From: Mariprofundus sp. KV
GTDB taxonomy: Bacteria > Pseudomonadota > Zetaproteobacteria > Mariprofundales > Mariprofundaceae
Direction of reading: 5' to 3'
Length of the DNA: 64,000 bases
NCBI RefSeq assembly: GCF_013387475.1
Contig: NZ_VWNB01000005.1
Location: 1-64,000 of the forward strand
Part shown: positions 36,093 through 44,397 of the stretch, in pieces
Position numbering within the stretch: position 1 is the stretch's first letter
Layout of the letters: each line of letters begins with the position of its first letter
Made by a program: the position numbers and the translations under genes
The notes under the pieces: model-generated
Databases searched by the model: none
What the model saw: the letters and a program-made list of their open reading frames with translations, nothing else
Told to the model about the DNA's origin: nothing

Positions 36093-36112
36093 AAAAATCG
36101 AAACTGGTTAAA

Positions 36113-36376
36113 TCAGGCGATCGCTTTTACACGAGCGTTCAGACGCGACACACGGCGTGAAGCCTGGCGTGCATGAATCTGATTCTTGCGACCGGCACGA
36201 TCCAGCAGTGAAGTTGCCTGACGCAGTGCTGCAGTTGCAGTCTCTTTGTCACCGGCTTCTACAGCGGTCAACACCTTCTTGATAACAGTGCGCATAGTAG
36301 ATTTCTGCGTACGGTTCTGCAGACGTTTTTTCTGATCCTGACGTGCACGTTTCAGTGCTGATGCATGGTTTGCCAC
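36113..36376 (-). CDS. rpsT: 30S ribosomal protein S20
   Basis: 87 residues: (M)ANHASALKRARQDQKKRLQNRTQKSTMRTVIKKV...NQIHARQASRRVSRLNARV, a standard S20 of lysine/arginine-rich helices that bind 16S rRNA. The start is GTG at 36376 with AAGGAG 10 bases upstream; a longer open frame up to 36442 has no support. It is a single-gene unit closed by a strong terminator. Confidence 0.95.
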   Translation of the reverse strand: MANHASALKRARQDQKKRLQNRTQKSTMRTVIKKVLTAVEAGDKETATAALRQATSLLDRAGRKNQIHARQASRRVSRLNARVKAIA

Positions 36377-36557
36377 GTTTTCTTGCTCCTTGCAGCCTCT
36401 CAACTGCGCTTGATATGGGCGCGGAACAATACCGTCTGGCAATGCAGTGTCAACAGATTACTGACAGACAAAGCGGGTGCACAAAGTAAAAATTAGGTCT
36501 ATCCTCGCCGCTGTAATGTCTTTGCATTACACGATGTTTAAAAGTATAGGGGGAATC

Positions 36558-37007
36558 ATGAAAGTTTCTGATGTCATGTCACAGGGATGTCTTACCTGCA
36601 AAGCTGGTGATACGCTGCATGATGCAACACAAAAAATGGTAATGCGCCGCTGCGGTTCACTGCCGGTCGTCGACGACAACGACGCCAGCAAGTTGATCGG
36701 CATTGTTACCATCCGCGATACCATGCTGCCACTTTATCCCAATTTTGGTGAATATATACACGATGCAAAAACAGCACGTGACTTTGAAGATATGGAAGAG
36801 AACTACAAACGCGTAATGTGCATGAAGATCAAGGATGTTATGACACCTGATCCCATGACGGTGGCTTCCGACACTCCGGTTCTCAAAGCGGCCTCCTACA
36901 TGGGCCTGAAAAACCTGCGCCGTATTCCGGTGGTTGACGATGGCAAGCTGACCGGCATGATCAGCATTGGCGATATCAATCGTGGCATGTTTATCCACAA
37001 CGGTTAA
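36558..37007 (+). CDS. CBS-pair protein
   Basis: 149 residues that are just one Bateman module: MKVSDVMSQGCLTCKAGDTLHDATQKMVMRRCGSLPVVDD, then KIKDVMTPDPMTVASDTPVLKAAS...LRRIPVVDDGKLTGMISIGDI. Such proteins bind adenine nucleotides and often regulate partners. ATG 36558 has AGGGGGAA upstream, and the frame before it (from 36477) has no SD. A terminator follows 23 bases after the stop. Confidence 0.9.
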   Translation: MKVSDVMSQGCLTCKAGDTLHDATQKMVMRRCGSLPVVDDNDASKLIGIVTIRDTMLPLYPNFGEYIHDAKTARDFEDMEENYKRVMCMKIKDVMTPDPMTVASDTPVLKAASYMGLKNLRRIPVVDDGKLTGMISIGDINRGMFIHNG

Positions 37008-37030
37008 CAGATTGCTGTTACAAAAATATC

Positions 37031-37063
37031 AGGCTCCGGTTTTTACCGGGGCCTGTTTTGTTT
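37031..37063 (+). terminator. Terminator after the CBS-pair gene
   Basis: AGGCTCCGGT-TTTT-ACCGGGGCCT (37031-37054) followed by GTTTTGTTT. It ends 17 bases before the next start, so the bifunctional kinase-like gene would need read-through or its own start between. Confidence 0.85.
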
Positions 37064-37079
37064 GCAAGGCGGATTAAGC

Positions 37080-38576
37080 ATGGATTCAGTTCCAGCCCAC
37101 CTCAAGGCCTTGTTTGATGCGGCCATCTATCCGCATCCGGCAGAGAAGATCGAGATGATCCAGACCCATATCTCCTGGGTATTCATGGCTGGCAACTACG
37201 CCTACAAATTTAAAAAACCTGTCGATTTTGGCTTCCTCGACTTCAGTACGCTGGAGAAGCGCAAATATTTCTGCCAGCGCGAGCTGGAACTCAACCGCCG
37301 CATCTCCCCTGCTATCTATCTGGGAGTACACAGCATCTCTCGACAAGGTGACCACTATCAGCTTGATGGCGAAGGCGAGGTGGTTGATTACTGCCTGAAG
37401 TTGCACCGATTCAGCCAGTCGGACCTGTTAGATGGTCGACTCAAACGTGATGATTTTGATGCTGCATGGATGGATCTTCTGGCTTGTGATACAGCCCGCT
37501 TTCACGCGGGCTCAACAAGCAACAGCGAGATCGATCATATCGCCCTGCTGCATGACCACATCGCACTCAATCTGGAAGCGGCATCCCGTCACACTGATGC
37601 CGGGCTTAACCGCCACACCATTCAAAGCCTCACTGCGTTTGCCGAATGTGCACTGGCACAGCTGCAGCCACTGCTTGAAACCCGTCAATCAGCTGGCCAT
37701 GTCCGTCACTGCCACGGTGATCTGCATCTGAAAAACATCGCCCTGATCGATGGTTATCCACACCTCTTTGACTGTATTGAGTTTAATGATGATTTCAGCA
37801 CCATCGATACCATGAGTGATGTCGCATTCCTGATCATGGATTGCGACGCCCATGGCCGAACTGATCTCGGCATGCGCTTTCTCTCCCGCTATCTCGAATG
37901 CTCAGGTGATTATGAGGGCCTGAAGCTGCTGCCGCTCTATCTCTTCTACCGGGCCACCGTGCGCGGCAAGGTGGCATGTCTGCTGGCGGATGAGCTGGAG
38001 GGAGAGAGCAGAGCAGTGCAATTAGCTGAGGCGGCAAACTATTTCGAACTTGCGCTTGGCTACACCGTCAAGCGGCAGAACGCACTGTTCGCCATTGGCG
38101 GCCTCTCCGGCAGTGGCAAAAGCTATCTGGCACTGCTTGGCTGTGGAGAAGAGCAGGCCATCATGATTCGCAGTGATGCCACCCGCAAACGCATCAAGGG
38201 TAACTACCCGGGTCTGGAGCTGTATGGCAGACAGATGCATATCAACACCTACAATGACATATTTGAGGCTGCGAAAACTACCATTGACGCAGGTTATTCA
38301 GTCATTCTCGATGCCACATTCATCGATTCAGATTCACGCCTTCATCTAAAACAACTGGCAGAGCGCTGCTCAGTACCACTTCACCTCTTCTGGCTGGATA
38401 TCGAAGAGCCTGTTATAAGAGCTCGAATCAAGCAGCGACAATTCGCCGTCAGTGATATCTCCGATGCCGACCTGCATGTGCTCGAACTGCAGCTGGCAGC
38501 ATATAAAAAACCTGATGAATCGTGGGTTGAGTTTCTCACTACAAACAGCATCTGGCCGCGCACGCATGGCAGGTGA
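37080..38576 (+). CDS. Bifunctional protein: APH-like kinase domain plus P-loop (AAA_33) kinase domain
   Basis: 498 residues. The N-terminal part (about 1-330) is an aminoglycoside-phosphotransferase-like fold with the catalytic loop RHCHGDLHLKNI and the metal-binding Asp in HLFDCIEFND. The C-terminal part (about 340-498) is a small P-loop kinase with Walker A GLSGSGKSYLA and the later IRSDATRKRIKG and VILDATFID, as in zeta-toxin/polynucleotide-kinase-like ATPases. This tandem is a known widespread 'AAA family ATPase' whose substrate is unknown. ATG 37080 has AAGGCGGA upstream. Confidence 0.85.
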   Translation: MDSVPAHLKALFDAAIYPHPAEKIEMIQTHISWVFMAGNYAYKFKKPVDFGFLDFSTLEKRKYFCQRELELNRRISPAIYLGVHSISRQGDHYQLDGEGEVVDYCLKLHRFSQSDLLDGRLKRDDFDAAWMDLLACDTARFHAGSTSNSEIDHIALLHDHIALNLEAASRHTDAGLNRHTIQSLTAFAECALAQLQPLLETRQSAGHVRHCHGDLHLKNIALIDGYPHLFDCIEFNDDFSTIDTMSDVAFLIMDCDAHGRTDLGMRFLSRYLECSGDYEGLKLLPLYLFYRATVRGKVACLLADELEGESRAVQLAEAANYFELALGYTVKRQNALFAIGGLSGSGKSYLALLGCGEEQAIMIRSDATRKRIKGNYPGLELYGRQMHINTYNDIFEAAKTTIDAGYSVILDATFIDSDSRLHLKQLAERCSVPLHLFWLDIEEPVIRARIKQRQFAVSDISDADLHVLELQLAAYKKPDESWVEFLTTNSIWPRTHGR

Positions 38577-38621
38577 TTCCGGTCACATAAAAAGTTCATC
38601 ACCAAGCCATATTTCTTCGTC

Positions 38622-38627
38622 TATAAT
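38622..38627 (+). promoter_or_regulatory. Consensus -10 element before the 38.7-kb gene
   Basis: A perfect TATAAT. With transcription starting about 7 bases later, near 38634, the first in-frame ATG (38634) would be leaderless, so translation more likely begins at 38673. No good -35 is seen. Confidence 0.45.
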
Positions 38628-38672
38628 ACCTTTATGAAGGTGACGGCACACAATAATGATCAGCAGGGAAAC

Positions 38673-39098
38673 ATGGATATAGACCATATGTCTTACAGGC
38701 ACGATATCGACCTTCCCAACCGGTTGATTATCACAACCTGGAGCGGCAGGGCTTCAGATGATGACTTCATCCAGGCCTTAACCAGCTATCAGCAAGAGAT
38801 CAAAGGCCATCGTGATTACCAGCTATTTAATGAACTTCTTGATTTTCGCCACATCACCAAACTCAACCTCTCAACCAGAGGCATCATTGAGCTTGGCAGA
38901 ATTGCCCAGCGCACAGATCAACCTGCTGTTCAGACAAAGCTTGCTATCGTGATCAGTTCAACAGTGGCCTTTGGACTGGCGCAAATGTACATCACCTACC
39001 GAAATCTGGTTCCCAACAGCAACAAAAAACTGAATGCATTCAAAAGATACAACGATGCATTTGAATGGCTCACTGCAGCAACAACCCCTGACCAGTAG
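38673..39098 (+). CDS. Unrecognised small soluble protein, STAS-like in outline
   Basis: 141 residues: HDIDLPNRLIITTWSGRASDDDFIQALTSYQQEI then YQLFNELLDFRHITKLNLSTRGIIELGRIAQR, KLAIVISSTVAFGLAQMYIT and a C-terminal FKRYNDAFEWL. The strand/helix order resembles SpoIIAA/STAS-like proteins, where FKRYNDAFEWL-type ends are common. No catalytic residue is obvious. Start chosen at 38673 (SD CAGGGA; promoter position), while 38634 remains possible. Confidence 0.6.
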   Translation: MDIDHMSYRHDIDLPNRLIITTWSGRASDDDFIQALTSYQQEIKGHRDYQLFNELLDFRHITKLNLSTRGIIELGRIAQRTDQPAVQTKLAIVISSTVAFGLAQMYITYRNLVPNSNKKLNAFKRYNDAFEWLTAATTPDQ

Positions 39099-39124
39099 GG
39101 GTACTCTGATTATTCAGAGCCCCC
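39098..39124. terminator. Hairpin between convergent genes
   Basis: GGGG-TA-CTCTGA-TTAT-TCAGAG-CCCC, with a two-base bulge, lies between the stops of the STAS-like gene and phoH. There is no U-tract; it may serve both directions. Confidence 0.5.
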
Positions 39125-39138
39125 TGCAGCCACCTCTC

Positions 39139-40506
39139 TTAAAGCACTTCAACCGCTCTGGATGCCAGCCTTGAACGCTCACTGGCTTTAAGCGCGATAT
39201 GACCGGCATGCTCCCAGCCTGCGAAAGCCATCGTCGCCTGTGTCAGACCATTGGTATGGGCGGTCAGATAAGGGGTATCGATCTGGGCATTGTTACCCAG
39301 CAGTAGAATCTTCGAATCCTCACCCATACGGGTCACAATCGTTTTCATCTGATGCGGGGTCAGGTTCTGTGCCTCATCAACAATCAGCCATGTTTTGGTA
39401 AATGTGCGCCCACGGGCAAAAGAGAGTGCTGCAATCTCAATCCTGTGCTGACCAAGAATATCACCGATATTCTGCGCCTCATCGCCAAGCAGAATGGAGA
39501 GGTTGTCGGTAATCGCACCCATCCACGGCTCCAGTTTCTCGCGTTCTGTGCCGGGAAGAAAACCGATATCCTGTCCCATAGGCACCGTTGCACGAGTCAC
39601 CAGAATCTTTTCATACAAGCCCATATCCAGCGTCTGGTGCAGCCCACAGGCCAGTGCCAACAGGGTTTTACCTGAACCGGCAAGCCCGAGCATCGCCACC
39701 AGATCCAGTTCTGCATCCATCAGCAGATTCATCGCCATGTTCTGCTCCAGATTTCTCGCCTTAATGCCCCAGATGGCGTGGCGATCACTGCGATAGGATG
39801 TGATGTCGCAGAGATGAACCCTGCGCCCCTCATCAATCTGGGTACACTGCACCGCAACCTCGCGCTCACCGGGCAGCACCACAAAGCTGTTCAGGAACGG
39901 CAGCTCCTTCTCCTGTGGCCAGGTCACGATATAACGGTTGCCGTGATCGTGTTCACCAACCTCCATATCCTCAGCCATCAGACTCCACTCCGCCTCATCC
40001 AGTCGCTGTTTGCCGCTGGGCAGGATAGAGAGATCGGTAACCACACGATCTGAGCGGTAATCTTCGGTTCTAAGACCCAGTGCGCGTGATTTGATACGCA
40101 GATTGATATCTTTGGATACCAGAATGACATGGCGATCCGGATGCAGCTTCTGCATGGAGAGGCTGACTGCGATAATACGATTATCCCCTCCGCTTCTGGC
40201 CAGCGAGTCAGGTAGAAGTTTAAGTGATTCAATCGTCGACATTTCGAAATAGAGTCTGCCACCACCGGGAAGCAGACACCCTTTGGAGAGATCTTCGCAC
40301 TCTGCACTGAGTTCATCCAGCTGACGGGAAGCATCGCGCACGTTGCGAGCCAGCTCATCCAGCCCCTTCTTGATCTTGTCCATCTCCTCAAGCACGACAA
40401 TCGGGATCACCACATCATGCTCATCAAAGCGTTGCAGTGCGTTAGGATCATGTACCAGTACGTTTGTATCTAAAATGTAGATCTTGCGCTTCTCGGTATC
40501 GTTCAA
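39139..40506 (-). CDS. PhoH-family protein with N-terminal PIN domain
   Basis: 455 residues. The PIN domain opens with YILDTNVLVHDPNAL and carries the acidic residues of an RNase-like site (about 5-140). The PhoH ATPase has Walker A GLAGSGKTLLALACGL (about residue 262) and Walker B TWLIVDEAQNLTPHQMK, with RGRTFT just before it. PIN-PhoH (PhoH2-like) proteins couple ATP-driven RNA unwinding with cleavage. It is a single gene upstream of which the tRNA cluster starts in the opposite direction. Confidence 0.93.
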   Translation of the reverse strand: MNDTEKRKIYILDTNVLVHDPNALQRFDEHDVVIPIVVLEEMDKIKKGLDELARNVRDASRQLDELSAECEDLSKGCLLPGGGRLYFEMSTIESLKLLPDSLARSGGDNRIIAVSLSMQKLHPDRHVILVSKDINLRIKSRALGLRTEDYRSDRVVTDLSILPSGKQRLDEAEWSLMAEDMEVGEHDHGNRYIVTWPQEKELPFLNSFVVLPGEREVAVQCTQIDEGRRVHLCDITSYRSDRHAIWGIKARNLEQNMAMNLLMDAELDLVAMLGLAGSGKTLLALACGLHQTLDMGLYEKILVTRATVPMGQDIGFLPGTEREKLEPWMGAITDNLSILLGDEAQNIGDILGQHRIEIAALSFARGRTFTKTWLIVDEAQNLTPHQMKTIVTRMGEDSKILLLGNNAQIDTPYLTAHTNGLTQATMAFAGWEHAGHIALKASERSRLASRAVEVL

Positions 40507-40631
40507 GATTCGTCTCCCTGAAAATAGATATGAGTCATGCCAAATATAGTTGACGCTTTACGATTAATACGATGCTATGGAGCCTGATAGTGAGATATAA
40601 TCTGACGCAACAGCTACCCGAAAGTCAATGC

Positions 40632-40659
40632 TTGACACTCCCCGCTCATTCGCCATTAT
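40632..40659 (+). promoter_or_regulatory. Promoter of the first tRNA-Gly/Cys pair
   Basis: TTGACA (40632-40637), 16-base spacer, CATTAT (40654-40659), then a GC-rich discriminator CGCGCCGTCC before the tRNA. The same arrangement recurs before the second pair. Confidence 0.75.
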
Positions 40660-40670
40660 TCGCGCCGTCC

Positions 40671-40746
40671 GCGGGTATAGCTCAGTTGGTAGAGCGCGAC
40701 CTTGCCAAGGTCGAGGTCACCGGTTCGAGCCCGGTTACCCGCTCCA
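40671..40746 (+). tRNA. tRNA-Gly(GCC), copy 1
   Basis: 76 bases with encoded CCA. Acceptor GCGGGTA/TACCCGC, D arm with AGCTCAGTTGGTAGAGC, anticodon loop TTGCCAA with GCC at 40704-40706, T arm GGTTCGAGCC. Confidence 0.97.
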
Positions 40747-40753
40747 TATTAAA

Positions 40754-40776
40754 GGGTCCGTAAGGACCCTTTTTTT
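40754..40776 (+). terminator. Terminator-like hairpin between tRNA-Gly and tRNA-Cys, copy 1
   Basis: GGGTCC-GTAA-GGACCC (40754-40769) followed by seven T. It may partly end transcription after tRNA-Gly or act in processing. Confidence 0.75.
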
Positions 40777-40794
40777 ATCTGTTCAGGTTCAGAC

Positions 40795-40870
40795 GGCAGG
40801 GTGGCTCAGTGGCTACGGCGGAGGACTGCAAATCCTTTATTCGCGAGTTCGATTCTCGCCCCTGCCTCCA
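40795..40870 (+). tRNA. tRNA-Cys(GCA), copy 1
   Basis: 76 bases with encoded CCA. Acceptor GGCAGGG/CCCTGCC, discriminator T, anticodon GCA at 40828-40830, T arm GAGTTCGATTCTC. U73 is the usual Cys identity base. Confidence 0.96.
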
Positions 40871-40967
40871 ACCTGAATCACTTCACTTCGAAATCATCCC
40901 GCCATATAAAACCTAAAGCGCCAGATACCGACAGCCTTCATCTTTTTAATTCCTCACCATCCTACCT

Positions 40968-40995
40968 TTGACAATGGCAAAACAGACGGCATTAT
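40968..40995 (+). promoter_or_regulatory. Promoter of the second tRNA-Gly/Cys pair
   Basis: TTGACA (40968-40973), 16-base spacer, CATTAT (40990-40995) followed by TCGCCCCG; the hexamers, spacing and next bases match the first promoter, though the spacer differs. The 40871-40967 segment holds no gene. Confidence 0.75.
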
Positions 40996-41006
40996 TCGCC
41001 CCGTTA

Positions 41007-41082
41007 GCGGGTATAGCTCAGTTGGTAGAGCGCGACCTTGCCAAGGTCGAGGTCACCGGTTCGAGCCCGGTTACCCGCTCCA
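41007..41082 (+). tRNA. tRNA-Gly(GCC), copy 2
   Basis: Identical in sequence to the copy at 40671 over all 76 bases; anticodon GCC at 41040-41042. Confidence 0.97.
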
Positions 41083-41091
41083 GATCTAAAA

Positions 41092-41118
41092 GGGAGGATT
41101 GCTCCTCCCTTTTATTTT
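41092..41118 (+). terminator. Terminator-like hairpin between tRNA-Gly and tRNA-Cys, copy 2
   Basis: GGGAGGA-TTGC-TCCTCCC (41092-41109) followed by TTTTATTTT. Its sequence differs from the matching hairpin in copy 1, although position and design are the same. Confidence 0.75.
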
Positions 41119-41132
41119 AAGTGGTTGTTAAC

Positions 41133-41208
41133 GGCAGGGTGGCTCAGTGGCTACGGCGGAGGACTGCAAATCCTTTATTCGCGAGTTCGATTCTCGCCCC
41201 TGCCTCCA
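41133..41208 (+). tRNA. tRNA-Cys(GCA), copy 2
   Basis: Identical to the copy at 40795; anticodon GCA at 41166-41168. Ends 11 bases before the stop of the convergent glnE gene. Confidence 0.96.
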
Positions 41209-41219
41209 ACCTACCTCCC

Positions 41220-43958
41220 CTACTCTTTAACTTTAAGAAGTTGATTAAACAGTTCGTGCACCCTGTTCATGCGCTCAATCAACACCTCGGGTTTTGTGAT
41301 CCCGGCGTGCCTGCGCATGGTCTCCCACTCGGTAGCCCCTGCATCATTCGGAAGCTTGCCAATCGAGCGCCACAACTCGACGCGCAACGCATTCTCCATC
41401 TGCCGGAAGTCAAGATAAGTAGCGGCCAGCCAGCTGCCCGCCTCTCTCCACATTTCTGGCGCTGATTCCGGAAGATCGTTAAGCACATCAATGGTTCGAC
41501 GCGCACTACCGCCGAAGGCCAGCCGTGCATATTGAGCCAGAAACTCGATATCAACCAGACCACCGGCATCATGTTTGAGGTTGATTAGCATCTCTGATTT
41601 GCTGGCCAGATGGTCAATCATTTTACGGCGCATCTCCACCACATCAGCAGCTAACGTTTTATGATCGCGTTTTTGATCCAGAATCTCCGTCACGATCTTT
41701 TCCACAGCTCTCTTTGCGGCATCAGGCCCTGCAGCAGCACGTGCCCTGCACAACGCCTGATGCTCCCAGGTCTGAGCCTCACGCAACTGATAATCATGGA
41801 AGCCGATCAGACTGGTCACCAGCACACCACTACTTCCGGATGGGCGCAGCCGTGCATCAAACTCGAATCCAGCTCCGAACGGTGGCGGTGCAGTCAGATA
41901 CTGGATAACGCGGCGCCCAATGCGCTGGGCATGCTCACCTATACTGCGTTTTCCGAACATCTCACGCGGATTATCATGTACAAAAACAAAGACCATATCG
42001 AGATCGGAGACCAACCCCATCTCGTGTGAACCATGCTTGCCCATGGCCAGCGCCACGAATGGGAAATCTTTGGGTAGATCCATCTGAAACAGGCAGAGTC
42101 GAATCACGGCAGCCGTTGCAGCATCAGCGATATCCGCCATCCAGCCGCCAATGGTCATGGCATCGGATGCATGCGCATCAACCGCCAGTGCACATAACAG
42201 CCGCCCCTTATCTACACCCCGTCCAATATCAGCCAGTGTCTGCTCAACATCGTCAAAATCGTTCTGTGCATTGAGCTCTGCACAGATAGCCCTGATATCC
42301 ACCTCACCATGCTCACTCATCAGCGGCCACTCCAGCCATGAGGGGTCTCTGGCAATATGATCTGCCAGATAACGACTGGCAGAGAGTACGCCGATCAACC
42401 AGTCCAGTGCCCCCTGATGGGTAGCCAGAAGATCGATCCAGGTAGCACGACCGGAGATGGCATGGATCAGGTCGGCAAAGGCCTCCAGTGCAGAGAGTCC
42501 ATTCTCATCATCGAGCCATTTCGGCATTGCCTGTTGCAGAATGCGCCCGGTCTGCACTCTGCTACGCTCAGGCAGCAGACCTCGCGAGAGCCACCTGTCA
42601 ATTCGCTCTAGCGCCAGCCCCATGCGCTCACGCTCTTCCGCTGCCAATTTTTCCATTCCTTGCTGGGAACCGGAGAGCCAATCGATCTCTTCCACAACAT
42701 CGTCACCAACCGGTTTGACAAACTTTCTGAATGCATCCTCGACAATGGCAGCGTGATGCACCATCTGCTGTTCGATATGATCGATACCGGTCGCAGCAGT
42801 GAGATAGTCAGCATAATCCTCGGGTAGTTTATGGGTCTGCTCACCACGGCGGGACTGAATCGCATGCTCAATGCGCCGCCAGAAGCGGTATGCGGCTTTC
42901 AGATCAGCCACATCCTCTTCTCCGATCACACCCGCCTGCATGAGTCGATCAATGGCGATCATGCTGGGCTGAACCCTCAACTGGTTATCACGCCCTGCAT
43001 GCAGCAGCTGCAATGACTGAATAATAAACTCAATCTCACGGATACCACCCCTGCCCCGCTTGACATCAAAACCGGGTGCAATGCCGCCTAACCCCGCCTG
43101 TCCGTCGATGCGCCGCTTCATATCGGCAAGGGCTGATACTGTGGTGTAATCGAGATAACGCCTGAAAATAAAGGGGGCGATACCATCAATAAAAGCCTGA
43201 CCCAGCGCCACATCCCCGGCTACCGGTCGCGCTTTGATCAGCATTGCCCGCTCCCAGGTCTGTCCATACTCCAGATAGTGGCTGAGTGTCGCTTCCAGAT
43301 GCAGGGCAATTGCTGCCCCATCACCACCGGGACGCAGGCGCATGTCCACCGGCCAGACGATGCCATCGACTGTACGCTCACTCATCAGACGAATCAGCAT
43401 GCGTGAGAGATGCATATAGTACTCAGGCGCAGGGATCGACTGACGCCCTTCCACCGTACTGCCTTCGCCTTGCCATAGAAACAGTGGATCGACATCCGAA
43501 CCCAGATTCAGTTCACGTCCACCCAGTTTACCCAATCCAATCACACAGAATGAACCACCTTCGATACGGCCATACCGCGGTGCTATCAGCCTTGCTGCCA
43601 TCCTCAAGGCCTCATCCATCAGCCCTGAAGCCAGATCAGCAATAGCGCGACATGAGTCATCCATATCACCGTTCAACCCCATCTCCCACCAGATCAGGTG
43701 ACGATGACCGCGATGTTTGCAACGCCGCAGATGCGACAAACAGCTGACCAGATCACCGCTCTCACAAGCAGGCACCCAGCTTTCACTACCATCGGGAAGC
43801 AGTGCCTCATCAAGCGGTCGAAAAAGAGCACTGCACTCAACCTCATCAGCATTGCGTATCAGTATCGAAAACTGCTGAGATATTGCGCATAGACGCCGAA
43901 CATCGGCATGTAGACTTTCAGGGCTATGTTGAAGGATGAAATCGATCTGATCACTCAT
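41220..43958 (-). CDS. glnE: Bifunctional glutamine synthetase adenylyltransferase/adenylyl-removing enzyme
   Basis: 912 residues. Adds AMP to, or removes it from, a Tyr of glutamine synthetase. Two nucleotidyltransferase domains are visible: the N-terminal adenylyl-removase with GLGKLGGRELNLGSDVDPLFLW and the C-terminal adenylyltransferase with AMGKHGSHEMGLVSDLDMVFVF, each followed by its helical PII-sensing domain. Length is near the usual 945. ATG 43958 (MSDQIDFILQ) is the natural start; the frame runs to 44009. Its substrate GlnA and effector GlnB are encoded a short way upstream on the same strand. Confidence 0.95.
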   Translation of the reverse strand: MSDQIDFILQHSPESLHADVRRLCAISQQFSILIRNADEVECSALFRPLDEALLPDGSESWVPACESGDLVSCLSHLRRCKHRGHRHLIWWEMGLNGDMDDSCRAIADLASGLMDEALRMAARLIAPRYGRIEGGSFCVIGLGKLGGRELNLGSDVDPLFLWQGEGSTVEGRQSIPAPEYYMHLSRMLIRLMSERTVDGIVWPVDMRLRPGGDGAAIALHLEATLSHYLEYGQTWERAMLIKARPVAGDVALGQAFIDGIAPFIFRRYLDYTTVSALADMKRRIDGQAGLGGIAPGFDVKRGRGGIREIEFIIQSLQLLHAGRDNQLRVQPSMIAIDRLMQAGVIGEEDVADLKAAYRFWRRIEHAIQSRRGEQTHKLPEDYADYLTAATGIDHIEQQMVHHAAIVEDAFRKFVKPVGDDVVEEIDWLSGSQQGMEKLAAEERERMGLALERIDRWLSRGLLPERSRVQTGRILQQAMPKWLDDENGLSALEAFADLIHAISGRATWIDLLATHQGALDWLIGVLSASRYLADHIARDPSWLEWPLMSEHGEVDIRAICAELNAQNDFDDVEQTLADIGRGVDKGRLLCALAVDAHASDAMTIGGWMADIADAATAAVIRLCLFQMDLPKDFPFVALAMGKHGSHEMGLVSDLDMVFVFVHDNPREMFGKRSIGEHAQRIGRRVIQYLTAPPPFGAGFEFDARLRPSGSSGVLVTSLIGFHDYQLREAQTWEHQALCRARAAAGPDAAKRAVEKIVTEILDQKRDHKTLAADVVEMRRKMIDHLASKSEMLINLKHDAGGLVDIEFLAQYARLAFGGSARRTIDVLNDLPESAPEMWREAGSWLAATYLDFRQMENALRVELWRSIGKLPNDAGATEWETMRRHAGITKPEVLIERMNRVHELFNQLLKVKE

Positions 43959-44092
43959 TGCATGAGTATACCCAAGCAATCGGAAGAGGAAAACCTTCGC
44001 AAGCAGCAATTAAATTTCCATCTCTTCGGACCGATATATAAAAGTGAAATGATGAAAGCGGTTCATCAGCGACAAGCAAAGGAGGTCCGGTG

Positions 44093-44317
44093 ATGATGCA
44101 ACAATCAGTCCAGTTAACCGGCATCTCGAGCTTTGGCAGCGACTGGTCCAACAGGATGGGAAATCCGTGGATCGTAAGAAAAATCACCGATCACGTACTC
44201 TTCTCTGCACAACCGGGCCCATGGATGCTGGTTGAGCGCGACCATTTTCAACGCTGGGTCAACCTCAGCACAGATCGCAACTTCCTGATCAGCTGGGCAG
44301 GCTGGTTAAAGTGTTAA
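44093..44317 (+). CDS. Small unknown protein with a very strong ribosome-binding site
   Basis: 74 residues, Trp- and aromatic-rich: WSNRMGNPWIVRKITDHVLFSAQPGPWMLVERDHFQRWVNL and WAGWLKC. No TM helix or known motif. SD AAAGGAGGT (44078-44086) lies 6-9 bases before the ATGs at 44093 and 44096, the best SD in the window, so real translation is likely. It stands alone between glnE and glnA, divergent from glnE. Confidence 0.7.
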   Translation: MMQQSVQLTGISSFGSDWSNRMGNPWIVRKITDHVLFSAQPGPWMLVERDHFQRWVNLSTDRNFLISWAGWLKC

Positions 44318-44346
44318 GTATCCCGTAAAGATTCCACCAAACAAAT

Positions 44347-44373
44347 AAAAAGGCCGCCCAATGGGCGGCCTTT
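44347..44373. terminator. Bidirectional terminator of glnA and the small protein gene
   Basis: AAAGGCCGCCC (44349-44359), AAT loop, GGGCGGCCTTT (44363-44373). On the minus strand it ends with TTTTT; on the plus strand only TTT follows. It sits 25 bases after the glnA stop. Confidence 0.88.
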
Positions 44374-44397
44374 CAGTTTCGATCTGATCAAGCGTGA

